Source: Desulfobacterales bacterium | Lineage (GTDB): Bacteria; Desulfobacterota; Desulfobacteria; Desulfobacterales; 4be13 | DNA length: 35,539 nucleotides | Direction of reading: 5' to 3' | Assembly (NCBI GenBank): GCA_029940115.1 | Contig: JAOZRQ010000005.1 | Coordinates: forward strand, 1-35,539 | In this document: positions 23,601 through 32,600 of the stretch, in pieces | How the letters are laid out: each line of letters begins with the position of its first letter | Position numbering within the stretch: the first letter of the stretch is position 1 | Translations under genes and position numbers: made by a program | The notes under the pieces: model-generated | What the model was told of the DNA's origin: nothing | Seen by the model: the letters and a program-made list of their open reading frames with translations, nothing else | Databases searched by the model: none

Positions 23601-24890
23601 GTGGACTGTCCTTATGTGGATTGCAACGCTGACCATTTCCAAAATGGGGATACCCATTGCGGCAATTGCAGCCGCCAATTGAAACCCTGCAAAAAATGCG
23701 GCATGCCCAATCGTTCCTTTGCGGTTTACTGTCGTGAATGCGGGGGGGCGCTACCCGATTCGGCTTCAGATTGGCCGGTTTTCAAAGGAAGCTCCCAGGC
23801 CATAGGGGTCAATCGGTTTGTCATCTCTGCAAGAGTGTCCGAACTGAGCATTGAAGAGATGGGAGCCTTTCAGCTTCCAGATCGGTGTAAAGCCCTCCTG
23901 ATGTATGAAGATCATCTGTTTGCCATTTCCCAGAGCGGGGAAGTGAAAATCATAGATGTTTCCCAAGAACCTGTAAAGGAGCGGATATCCTTCAATGCAG
24001 GGGGAAACATCTATGCAGTGCCTGCCCTGCATCAGGGATCGTTGTATGTCGGAACAGAGAAGTCCCTTCAAGCGTATTCGCTGGGACACCTGTTTCCCCA
24101 AGCCCCATCTGCGAGACCCCGCTGGGAATTGCCTCTCAGCGGCACACCCATCCGGTCTTTGGTGCCGGTGGAGAACAGACTCTTTCTGATGCTGGCATGT
24201 CCAGACCGGCGTCATCAGATTCATGTCGTCAATGATATTCAGACAGACCCGCCTGAACCACCGATAAAGGTCTATGCCGGCTCCCACCTGAGTTCCATGG
24301 CCGGCCATTTCATGGCCAAAAGCAAAAAGATCTATTTTCTTTCTGATGAGGGGGCCGGAAGAATAAAGTTACATTTTATGGAACACGCGGCCGGATCAAA
24401 TCCGGAACGGGTCAGTCTGCCACTAAAAAGGCCGCCATCCGAATTCAGAAAGCAGATCCCCATCGCGGTCATCGGGGCAAAGATATTCACGGTGTTCAGA
24501 AAAGAGGAGACCCTTTACCGCTTGGATGCCAACAGTGGTGAAATTGATTCCCTGATCTGCAAAAATGTGAAAAATTTCGCCATGGCCAGCATCTCCGACC
24601 CAGTGGTCATCAACTCCAGAGGATTGTTCCTGAAGCGGATGAACCAGCAGATTGATCTCGAAGACGGCCAGACCATCAAAGGCTCGCCGCTGGTCTTGAA
24701 AGACTGTGCGGTGGCCTTGGGCATGGGAGACGGGAACATCCGCCTGTATGACATTCGGAATCCGGGGAGTTTCAAGATTTGTGAAGTCTCTGACCGGCCC
24801 ACCGATCAGATCACGACCATGGCCGCGGTCAAGGATATCATTGCCGCTGGAAATGACAAAGGGGTTGTAAAAATATACAGACTGAGATAA
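23601..24890 (+). CDS. Zinc-ribbon and beta-propeller-like protein
   Basis: 429 residues. Residues 1-50 carry two zinc-ribbon motifs (CPYVDC with CGNC, and CKKCG with CRECGG). The rest reads as a PQQ/WD-like beta-propeller: repeated short strands such as LLMYEDHLFAISQSGEVKII, NIYAVPALHQGSLYVGTEKS, VALGMGDGNIRLYD and IIAAGNDKGVVKIY at roughly 40-residue spacing. It was probably a cytosolic protein-interaction platform. The GTG start is supported by GGAGG at 23591-23595 and by the zinc ribbon starting at residue 3. The next gene starts 20 bp downstream, so they form an operon. Confidence 0.75.
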   Translation: MDCPYVDCNADHFQNGDTHCGNCSRQLKPCKKCGMPNRSFAVYCRECGGALPDSASDWPVFKGSSQAIGVNRFVISARVSELSIEEMGAFQLPDRCKALLMYEDHLFAISQSGEVKIIDVSQEPVKERISFNAGGNIYAVPALHQGSLYVGTEKSLQAYSLGHLFPQAPSARPRWELPLSGTPIRSLVPVENRLFLMLACPDRRHQIHVVNDIQTDPPEPPIKVYAGSHLSSMAGHFMAKSKKIYFLSDEGAGRIKLHFMEHAAGSNPERVSLPLKRPPSEFRKQIPIAVIGAKIFTVFRKEETLYRLDANSGEIDSLICKNVKNFAMASISDPVVINSRGLFLKRMNQQIDLEDGQTIKGSPLVLKDCAVALGMGDGNIRLYDIRNPGSFKICEVSDRPTDQITTMAAVKDIIAAGNDKGVVKIYRLR

Positions 24891-24910
24891 ATCAGATAAA
24901 GGGGAAACTT

Positions 24911-26782
24911 ATGAGAGTATGGAGCATATTTCTTGCATTCTTAATTTGCGGTCTTTTCTTTTTTTCAACAGATACCCGTGCAAAGATAACCCGGGGGAGT
25001 GATCTTGACATCCGTATCCTGTATGACAACTCCGGGAGCATGTTTCCCGGATATCGGCTTGAGGGTGGCGTGGGAAAGTCCCAGTCAGGCGCGCTGTTTT
25101 TCCATGAATACCCTGAATTTCGGGGATGGCTGAAGAACCTGATATCCTCACAAGGACAGATCAATGGAAAACGTATCTCCATAACCGCATTCACCGAACA
25201 TGAGTTGAAAGAAATTCTTCCGCCGACTTTCAGGGAAGATGTTGATGGAGAAAAAATTCTCCAAGCTTTTGAAAATCTGAAAAAAACCGACGGAAAATTC
25301 AGATGGGGCAATTACACTTATCTGACAGAAAATCTTGAGAAGTTCATACAGGGATTCGAGGGGGTGGTCTGGCTGATTACGGACAATATCATTGAGCGGG
25401 AGGGAACGGACAGCTACCAGGATATTGAGAAATTTTTCACAATATTAAGGGACAGATATGAATATAAATCTGTTCACCTTTATAAATATCCCTTTGAAGA
25501 TGTGGGGCGAGGTCAGGAATCCAACTTGGCAATATATGCTATATTGCTATCTCCTCATGAGATTGACACCAGTGTCCTTGAATATTTTGATGAAAAATTT
25601 GACGGTTTAGCAGAACTATTTACCGAAGAGGAGCATCTCAAGTTAAAAGACTTGGCTGTCAGAACTTCCGGCTGGGAGGGTAAGATAAAGGTTGATGTAG
25701 AAGGTAAGAAAGGAAATCTGATATTTCATGAAAGAGCAGAAGTAAAGTTAAAATTTGAAGGAGGTGTTCGCAGTTATCTGACCCATCACACCATAGACAG
25801 CGGCGCGAGATACCGAATGTCGGTTGAAGGGCCTTTCATACCCGATCCGAAGGCTAAAAAGGAATTCGGGGTCAAAGCGATTCCCTCAAGCAAATTCATG
25901 GAAATTGAAGGCACGTTAGTAAGTCCCATTGCCCCGAGGGGATATCGAAATCTGGAAAAGATTATAAAGTCAAAAGAACCTATTACAATTCCTTTTCGGC
26001 GTAGCGGCATCATTTCTTTTATCAAGTCAGCACGCGGGGTGAAGGTGGAGTATAGAGGTAAGATCAGGTTTTCCTTATATAATGTTAAAATAACGCTGGA
26101 GCGTAGCCGTCTTGCAGGCATTTTTGGAATAGACCAAGCATGTTCTGTTTTTGATATTCAGGATGTCAGAGTAATACGCCCCGAACCCCGCACTGTCAAG
26201 CAACGCTTCTCTCTGGAAACCGGAAGCGGCAGAGGCATCTTCCTGCTGATCCTTCTGTTGTTGCTGTTACTGCCGCTCGGCTTTCTGATATGGTATTTTC
26301 TTCAGAAAAAGCCATGTCGCATCCGCGTGGATCAAAAGAGAGACACGATTTCATTCAGCCCCCTCGGCACCCATCCGGTCAGATGTGAGGGGCGGGTGGT
26401 GGGGGTTGTCAAGCGGGGATTGGGAAAGGACTTCACATTTTCCCCGATCCAGGGATTTGCGGACATCACCGTCACCCCCGGATCCCAGACAGGAAAGTAT
26501 AATGCCACCGTTCAGAACAGAACTTTTGCCGTGTCAATTGAGCCGTTAATGGGGGGGACTGTCAATACAGGAGGAGGGCAGGGAGCATCGGGAGGACAAA
26601 CGGGTCCCGGGCCAACTTCAGGATCACGTTCAGGAGGATCACGTTTTCGTCGTCCCGGACCCGGGGGCCAATCTGAACCGGAACCCGGACCTCGTCGGGA
26701 ATCAGGCGGCGGACCGACCGGAGGATCAACGCCTCCTCCGAGCGGCGGCGGAAGGCGGTTTAAAAAGCCGGGGGTCAAATAA
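24911..26782 (+). CDS. Membrane-anchored vWA-domain protein
   Basis: 623 residues. Residues 1-25 look like a signal peptide (FLAFLICGLFFFSTDTRA). A von Willebrand A domain follows with the MIDAS motif DNSGS at residues 39-43 and VWLITDNIIER as a later metal-site strand. After about 200 residues of beta-rich sequence there is one membrane helix at about 441-464, made of a run of leucines. Next comes a cytoplasmic domain of about 80 residues (RIRVDQKRDTISFSPLG onward) and a low-complexity tail rich in Gly, Pro, Ser and Arg. The vWA domain would face the periplasm and the tail the cytoplasm. AAAGGGGA lies just before the ATG. Confidence 0.82.
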   Translation: MRVWSIFLAFLICGLFFFSTDTRAKITRGSDLDIRILYDNSGSMFPGYRLEGGVGKSQSGALFFHEYPEFRGWLKNLISSQGQINGKRISITAFTEHELKEILPPTFREDVDGEKILQAFENLKKTDGKFRWGNYTYLTENLEKFIQGFEGVVWLITDNIIEREGTDSYQDIEKFFTILRDRYEYKSVHLYKYPFEDVGRGQESNLAIYAILLSPHEIDTSVLEYFDEKFDGLAELFTEEEHLKLKDLAVRTSGWEGKIKVDVEGKKGNLIFHERAEVKLKFEGGVRSYLTHHTIDSGARYRMSVEGPFIPDPKAKKEFGVKAIPSSKFMEIEGTLVSPIAPRGYRNLEKIIKSKEPITIPFRRSGIISFIKSARGVKVEYRGKIRFSLYNVKITLERSRLAGIFGIDQACSVFDIQDVRVIRPEPRTVKQRFSLETGSGRGIFLLILLLLLLLPLGFLIWYFLQKKPCRIRVDQKRDTISFSPLGTHPVRCEGRVVGVVKRGLGKDFTFSPIQGFADITVTPGSQTGKYNATVQNRTFAVSIEPLMGGTVNTGGGQGASGGQTGPGPTSGSRSGGSRFRRPGPGGQSEPEPGPRRESGGGPTGGSTPPPSGGGRRFKKPGVK

Positions 26783-26800
26783 AACAGATATTAACTCGAA

Positions 26801-27124
26801 ATGACTCAGAATATACTTGATATTGTAAGACAAAGTGCTGAAAAGAGGATATTATTTCTTCCACACGCGGTAAGACAGATGTCCAGACCGGACAGAATGA
26901 TATCTCCTCTTGAAATCAGGAATGTCATTCATAACGGAAAAATCATCGAAAATTATCCGGAAAACGCCCGGGGGCACAGTTGCCTGATTTTGGGCTACGG
27001 TGAAAAAGGACGGCCGGTGCATGTTGTCTGTTCACCCAAGCACGAATATCTTTCGATTATAACCGCTTATCTCCCGAATGTTCGGGAATGGGAATACGGG
27101 TTCAGAAAAAGGAAACAATCATGA
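26801..27124 (+). CDS. DUF4258 protein, probable toxin of a DUF4258/YgiT-type pair
   Basis: 107 residues. FLPHAVRQMSRPDRMISPLEIRNVI, then GKPVHVV-like GRPVHVVCSPKHEYLSIITAY and a WEYGFRKR end, are typical of DUF4258, a RelE-like fold family found as the first gene before YgiT-type zinc-finger proteins. The stop overlaps the next start (ATGA), so the two are translated together. It starts 19 bp after the vWA gene, so it sits in that transcript. Confidence 0.8.
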   Translation: MTQNILDIVRQSAEKRILFLPHAVRQMSRPDRMISPLEIRNVIHNGKIIENYPENARGHSCLILGYGEKGRPVHVVCSPKHEYLSIITAYLPNVREWEYGFRKRKQS

Positions 27125-27369
27125 AATGTATGTACTGCCAAGGCACAATGAAACGGAGTGTTTCCTCTTTTCATATCAGCAGGAAAGGGTATCATCTCAC
27201 ATTGGACGAAATTTTCGCCTGGGTATGCTGTCAGTGCGGAGAATCCTATTTTGAAGAAACTCAGGTGGAAGTGATTCAGGATATTATCCGTGCAATAGAA
27301 GAACGAACCGAAGAGGTCAGAAAAGCTGCAATAGAGGAACGAGCCGAAGAGGTCAGAAAAGCTGCCTGA
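27121..27369 (+). CDS. YgiT-type zinc-finger protein (MqsA-like antitoxin)
   Basis: 82 residues. The zinc-binding pair is CMYCQGTM (from residue 3) and CCQCGESYFEE. The region between them (ISRKGYHLTLDEIFAWVC) matches the N-terminal domain of MqsA/YgiT antitoxins. The helix-turn-helix domain of MqsA is missing, as usual in DUF4258-linked versions. The C-terminus is a tandem 12-residue duplication (AIEER(T/A)EEVRKA). The ATG at 27121 overlaps the preceding stop; an upstream in-frame ATG at 27088 is inside the DUF4258 gene and less likely. Confidence 0.8.
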   Translation: MKCMYCQGTMKRSVSSFHISRKGYHLTLDEIFAWVCCQCGESYFEETQVEVIQDIIRAIEERTEEVRKAAIEERAEEVRKAA

Positions 27370-27374
27370 TTTAT

Positions 27375-27477
27375 TATAGCTCTTAACAAAAAGATTGTCA
27401 TGCATCCGGTTCGCGTCCGGTTCGTCACCGCCTAAATGCGGAACTACGAACCGAACAAAGATTATGTTAAAAGCTCT
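27375..27477. repeat. TATAGCTCTTAACA...TGTTAAAAGCTCTA element
   Basis: The ends are inverted repeats (AGCTCTTAACAAAAAGATTG against AAAGATTATGTTAAAAGCT inverted). The interior contains CCGGTTCG repeats and a broken half of the CCGCCTAAAGGCGG palindrome. It is a relative of the elements at 10376-10543 and 34488-34750. Confidence 0.6.
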
Positions 27478-27495
27478 AACTAATGGAAGTCTGAA

Positions 27496-27939
27496 ATGAA
27501 TTCTTCAATATTCACTTACAGAAACCTGATCGCTTCATTCATAGAGAAAAAATTGACCGCCGTGCAGTTTGAGGCGGAATATTTGGATTTGTTCAAATAC
27601 GATGAATCCCGTACTGAAGAAATGTATGAAATATTGAATCCTTTGTTTTGGGCAGTTGAAGATTTCTGTCCGGATCCGGAACTAAGAGAAGAAGGTGATT
27701 TGGATGAAAATCAATTGTCAGAAGCAGCTAAAGTCACTTTGAAGAAATTGGACGAACTGAATGAGATCGCCAACCCTGAAAACGGAATTGATACCGAAGA
27801 GTTGGCCGTTGTTTTAAGGAAGCTTTTGCAGGAAATGCTGCCTGATATGCTGAAAGAAGCATTAAAGGAAGTAATGCCGGAGGCACCGGACAGGAAAATG
27901 GCTGGCGGTTTCCAAAAACTGCCCGTATTCAAGGAATGA
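27496..27939 (+). CDS. Colicin-immunity-like small protein
   Basis: 147 residues, very acidic. The first 90 (YRNLIASFIEKKLTAVQFEA, then EYLDLFKYDE and ILNPLFWAVEDFCPDPELRE) follow the pattern of the colicin D-type immunity family, all helical. In that family the protein blocks a tRNase toxin. No cognate toxin is encoded in the window. The rest (VVLRKLLQEMLPDMLKEALK) is an amphipathic helical extension unlike the family. The call is by pattern and moderately sure. Confidence 0.6.
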   Translation: MNSSIFTYRNLIASFIEKKLTAVQFEAEYLDLFKYDESRTEEMYEILNPLFWAVEDFCPDPELREEGDLDENQLSEAAKVTLKKLDELNEIANPENGIDTEELAVVLRKLLQEMLPDMLKEALKEVMPEAPDRKMAGGFQKLPVFKE

Positions 27940-27943
27940 GGCA

Positions 27944-28281
27944 ATGCGGTTCACAGAAAAACAAAAAGAGCAGTTAAGAAAGGAACTGGTTTTCTGTCTG
28001 AGTTCGGATAAGGAAGTCGTAAAATTGTCATTTTCGGTTCATTTGCTGAGTCTGACAATCCGAATGATATAGACTTAGCCGTTTTTCAGGACAGCAATGA
28101 GGGTTATCTGCCGCTTGCAATGAAATATCGGAAGCAAACCAGACCGGTTTCAAACAGGATTCCTCTTGACATTTTTCCTGTCAGAGCCGAGGCGTGTAAT
28201 GATCCCTTCCTTTTTGGAATAGCCCGTGGAGAAGTGATTTATGAAAGACGAAACAAAAATATGGCTGAAATACGCGGATGA
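27944..28281 (+). pseudogene. MNT-type nucleotidyltransferase with a frameshift
   Basis: Starting at ATG 27944, the frame breaks near the A4 run at 28021-28024. One frame over, it continues as IVIFGSFAESDNPNDIDLAV, the GS...DxD catalytic motif of minimal nucleotidyltransferases, and runs to a TGA at 28279. Adding one A to the run would restore a protein of about 113 residues. It overlaps the following HEPN gene by 41 bp, the usual order in MNT/HEPN pairs, where the MNT protein AMPylates and silences the HEPN nuclease. A sequencing error in the homopolymer is a fair alternative. Confidence 0.72.
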
Positions 28282-28820
28282 AAACCTTCAGTCTGCCAAA
28301 ATACTGGAGGAAAACAGTCTCTTCAATCCGTGTTTGCAGAACATTCAGCAGGCCGTTGAGAAGTCGCTGATTGCAGAATTTTCTATGGAATTCAAAAAAA
28401 CGCACAGTATCAGTGAATTAAGAGCGATGCTGATGGCAGAGGGAAAGAATGCTGACTCAAGTTTCGCACCCCTATGTGAGCCCATTTTTCAAGGGTTTCA
28501 GGAGATGGTCGACCTCGAAAACCCACTTTTTGGGCAATGTGAGATCAGGCACTTGCACCCCATCATGACCAAAGATTGAGTCAGACGGACCAAGAATTGA
28601 CTTGACCATCTGTATTTACTCAAAAATTTGGGTGCGAAACTTGAGTGCTGATATTACGGAGGAAGAATGCGATTTTCTGGATTCTGTCCATCTCCCGTCA
28701 AAGTATCCCATAAGCAGTGCTTTGCCGGATTTTGAGCCTGATGCACAGATTTGCAAGCAATATATCTCTGTAGCCGAGAGATTCAGCGGTTGGGTGGAAA
28801 TAATTCTTCAAAAAACCTGA
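28241..28820 (+). pseudogene. HEPN-domain protein gene split by a 190-bp MITE
   Basis: The 5' part encodes WLKYADENLQSAKILEENSL and then AVEKSLIAEF and KKTHSISEL, typical of HEPN proteins. A 190-bp element interrupts it after GKNA. Removing the element and one duplicated TGCTGA joins the frames precisely (GKNADITEEECDFLDS) and continues to the stop at 28820, restoring about 127 residues. The canonical RxxxxH toxin motif is not obvious (EFKKTH). As it stands, translation would end within the element after a chimeric tail. Confidence 0.85.
28456..28645. mobile_element. 190-bp MITE, CTCAAGTTTCGCACCC family, copy 2
   Basis: Same length and ends as 10047-10236, with only a handful of differences, suggesting recent movement. 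TGCTGA is duplicated at 28450-28455 and 28646-28651 (or GCTG if the ends include the flanking A/T). It is inserted in the HEPN gene in the same relative orientation as the other copy. Confidence 0.92.
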
Positions 28821-28840
28821 AAAAAGGAAAGGATGGAACT

Positions 28841-29311
28841 ATGAAACAAGGGATGATTTTCTCTTTCATATTTTATCTCGCATTTGCAAGTGCGATGGAT
28901 ATGCCGGGTGATGACGAATGCTTAAACATCTTTGTGCAAAGCTTGTCCCCGACGTTTTTCATCGGGGGTGAGGCCTTGGCCCAGGAAAATCCGGATGACA
29001 CAGGAAGCGCGAAAAACTATTTTCTCAGAAGTGCTGTGTTTGTCGTCGGCATTGCGCTCCTCTGGTTTGTTTTCTACAAACTGGTTTACCCCTTCCTGCG
29101 GAAATATTATTCTGCCGGATATTCTCAGACACTGTTCTGGTCCATGTTTTTACTTTACTGTCTGGCATGGATGACCATCAGCACTTATGTGATCTTTGAG
29201 GTGGGATTTCATTACCACTGGCTCAAATGGGTCTTTGTCTTTATCGGCGCGATATGGCTGATATGGCTTTTGGTCATATTGCTCAAAAAGGGCGATCAGG
29301 CTTATTCGTAA
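28841..29311 (+). CDS. Small multi-pass inner-membrane protein of unknown function
   Basis: 156 residues. An N-terminal hydrophobic segment (MIFSFIFYLAFASA) is a signal peptide or first helix. Three further helices follow, near NYFLRSAVFVVGIALLWFVF, SMFLLYCLAWMTISTYVIFE and WVFVFIGAIWLIWLLVILL. The loop after the first segment is acidic. GGAAAGGA precedes the ATG at 28841. I recognise no family. Its place between the vWA and tubulin-like genes suggests it is a membrane component of the same system. Confidence 0.65.
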   Translation: MKQGMIFSFIFYLAFASAMDMPGDDECLNIFVQSLSPTFFIGGEALAQENPDDTGSAKNYFLRSAVFVVGIALLWFVFYKLVYPFLRKYYSAGYSQTLFWSMFLLYCLAWMTISTYVIFEVGFHYHWLKWVFVFIGAIWLIWLLVILLKKGDQAYS

Positions 29312-29402
29312 CGGGGCGAGGAGCGAGGGGCTTCAGAGAAACAGACACACTGGATCATCGCCAATCGCCCATTGCCCATCGCAAAGGTGACAAAAAATGA
29401 TC

Positions 29403-29571
29403 AAATATAAGGCATCCTTCATTTTGCCTGAAAAGTGGTTTGCACTTCCCAAATGAGCGAAAAGTTTGTGGTTCCGCCTTCAGGCGGTGTCACACCGCCT
29501 GAAGGCGGAACCACAAACTTTTTGGCTTGAAAAATGTGAACCATAAATGAAATGAAGGATGCCAAATATAA
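29403..29571. mobile_element. MITE, GGCATCCTTCATTT family, with 8-bp target duplication
   Basis: The element proper, 29411-29563 (153 bp), has 14-base terminal inverted repeats GGCATCCTTCATTT. Its centre is a palindrome with perfect 30-base arms (29461-29490 and 29492-29521) around one base. AAATATAA is repeated exactly at 29403-29410 and 29564-29571. It lies 36 bp upstream of the tubulin-like gene and could separate that gene from the preceding operon. Confidence 0.88.
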
Positions 29572-29606
29572 TCGGAAATCCCTTTTGAAGGAGGTAGAAA
29601 AAACCA

Positions 29607-32600
29607 ATGGCTTTCAATTCTCTTAAAACAGGCAAGTTGCCAGATGAACTTTTGGAGGATGCGCCTGTCGGAAAAACCCTGCTGATCGGGCTGGGCGGGA
29701 CCGGCAAGGAGGTTCTGTTGCGATTCCGGCGTCTGATTGTCGAGCGGTTCGGGAATCTTGACGCGTTGCCATGTGTGCAGTTTCTCCATCTCGACACCGA
29801 CACCACGGCCAATGCCATGCAACAGTACGACAAGTCCACAGCGGATGACCCCCTTTATGAAAAGATCAGGTTTCAGAACATCGAACGGGCCAATCTGACC
29901 ATTGAGGGGGGTGTCAGCAAGTATATCCAGAACATCAACGCGCATCCCCATATCAGGGAATGGTTTCACACCAAAGGCAAGATTGCCGACTTGGGCGATC
30001 TGGGGGAAGGCGCGGGGCAGGTCCGCATGGCCAGCCGCCTCGGGTTCTATGACAAATATGATGACATCGAAGCGGGACTGACGCATGTCGAAAGCCGTCT
30101 CAGCGCTGAAAAGAACCGTGATGTCATTTCCGAGCTCGGTTTCTCCTTTAACCCGAGCATCATGAGCATCTATGTGATCGCGTCCCTAGCTGGCGGAACA
30201 GGTGGCGGAACCTTTCTCGACATGGCCTTTCTTGTGAAAACCATGTTCCCCGATGCCACCCGGATCGGCATCTTCTTTCTCCCCTCCTTTTTTTCCGGCT
30301 ACACCGGTGCGAGTCGGATGAAGGCCAACGGATATGCCGCGCTCAAGGAACTGAACCATTATTCGTTCGGCCATCCGTTCAACGGCGACTGGACTGGCCG
30401 AGGTTCCCAACTGATATACCCCCCGCCCTTTGATTACACCTATCTTCTGGAGGGAAGGAACGAAGCAGGAGAGGCCATCGGTTCCTCCAATGAGGAATAC
30501 TCCATCTACCAGATGGCGGCCGAGACCATATTTCAGGAATTTTCCCTCGGAGATTTCGCGGGGATGAAACGGGCCATACGGGTCAACCTGAAGAACTTCA
30601 TTGACAACGCGTATGTGCATAATTACTGGGACGAGGCCGGAACCGTCAGTGTTCAGGGAGGAAGCGGCAGCGTCAAGGGAGACAGCTATACCACCCGATT
30701 CTGCTCCTTTGGCTTGGCCACCATCTATTTTCCGGTGGAGAGGGTCCACAGGGGGTGCGCGTGTCTGTTGGCAAAGGAGATCCTGGATCTGTGGAAGAGA
30801 AATGTGGTCGGTGATCCGCTGGACGCGCTCTTTGTCTCCTTCCTCACCCGTTCCGAAATCGGATTCGTACAGGGGCGTTACACCCGGCAGGATGGCGGCG
30901 GTGTCATTGAGCGGAACGATGTGGAAAAGGAACTGCTCTGGTACAACAAAGAGGCGGGCCAGGATTTTGCGGGATATCTGTGGCAGAAGGTCCTCGAGGC
31001 CCGAACCGACATGGAAGGCCAACCGGACGGGCGGAAGGCGGCCGCGCTCCGCAACCATCGCGGAGAGTTTGAGCAGGCCCTGGCCCGGGCCGACAGCGAT
31101 GACCCGGATGAATGGGGGCTTGCCATCCGTACGCTCCAGCGGAACATGGAGAGCTATGTGGAAAATCTGGAACGGGGGATTGAAAAACGGACCGACGAAT
31201 TGGCCAACGACCCGCGCTACGGCATCTCCTATTCCCTCTCCCTGCTTCGGGAACTCAAGAAGCTGCTGAAAAGTGAGAACTTCGACTATCTCCCGTATTT
31301 TGAGGAGGCTGTCTCCCATTGGGACGGTGAGACCCAGCATTATCAATATCGGCTGGATCAGTTGGAGCTGGATATCGGCAAACACGAACGCCAGTTGCTG
31401 TTCCGGGACGCGGATATCGCCCGTGACATGGAAATCCTTGCCCCGAACGACACTTCCGGGGACGGGGTCCTGTACAATTATCTGATTGCCAGGGTGATGA
31501 AACAGGTGGCCAAGCGGGGCAGGCAGGTCTGTGAACGGATGGACAAGTTTCTCGGGGAGGACAGCTCGAGTGGGAAAGGGTTGCTGGCCAGATATCATCA
31601 GCTGACCACCGGGCTGGACAGCCTGAAGGTCCGGTTTGATGAGAAGGAGGCCTATTTCTCCAAGGAAGAGGAGTCGGCCACCTTGAAGAGTCTCTATCGG
31701 AAAGGGGATGTGAACGAATGGTACAAGATATGGATGGGAGAGTCGGAGAGTCTCAGGAAACGGAATCTGAAAGAGGTGAGTGGCGGGTTGCTGAAAAGGC
31801 TTTTTGATGTCGAATCCGTGACCGAGGCACTGAACCATATTCAGAACCAGCCCATCGAAAATATCGAAGACCAGATGCTTGAGGAATGCCGGATTTTCTT
31901 TGCCACTCAGTCGAGACAGCCGTCCGCGCTGGAGATGCTGATGGATGAGAAGCGATGTTCCAAACGGGAGCAGGAAAATCTGATCGAAACGGCCTATAAG
32001 CGGGCCAAGGTCTGGATGAAGCCGAATCGGAAGGTGAGCCATGTCCAGTTCAGTGTGGGGCAGCAACAGAAGCCCTGCATCATCGGGGTGGATGAGAATG
32101 ACCGGGTGAGGTTCAACGAGTTTCAGAGGATCCTGAAGAATAAGATGGCCACCGGGGACACCCCGCCCCAGTTCAAAAACATTGACGAGTCCAAGAAGGC
32201 CTTCATTGTCTTCTACAATGAGCTGGGCGGGGCCACCGCGTTTTATCCTTCCACGGTCACGAAGGTGGGCGGACTGAAGCAGAATTACGATGAATTCTGC
32301 AGAAATCCCAAGGAGGTCAGCCCTGAGAATCAGGAGGATGTGCATATAGACAAGAACCGCTTTCAGTTTGGGGACATCATTCCCAAGACCAATGAGGAGG
32401 TTCGCAAGTACAGTGAGTCGATCCGGGCCTTTGTGCTGGCCCGGATACTGGGGGTGCTCAAGGTTCGGGAGATCGTGGAGCCGGATCAGAGTGTGGTCAA
32501 CCGCCACAGCTATGAAGTGGAAGTGGCCTTTGACATCAGGGAGGAGGACTTGGGAGACGAGTTTGCCGCGATTGACATTCTCTATCAGGACACACGCGCT

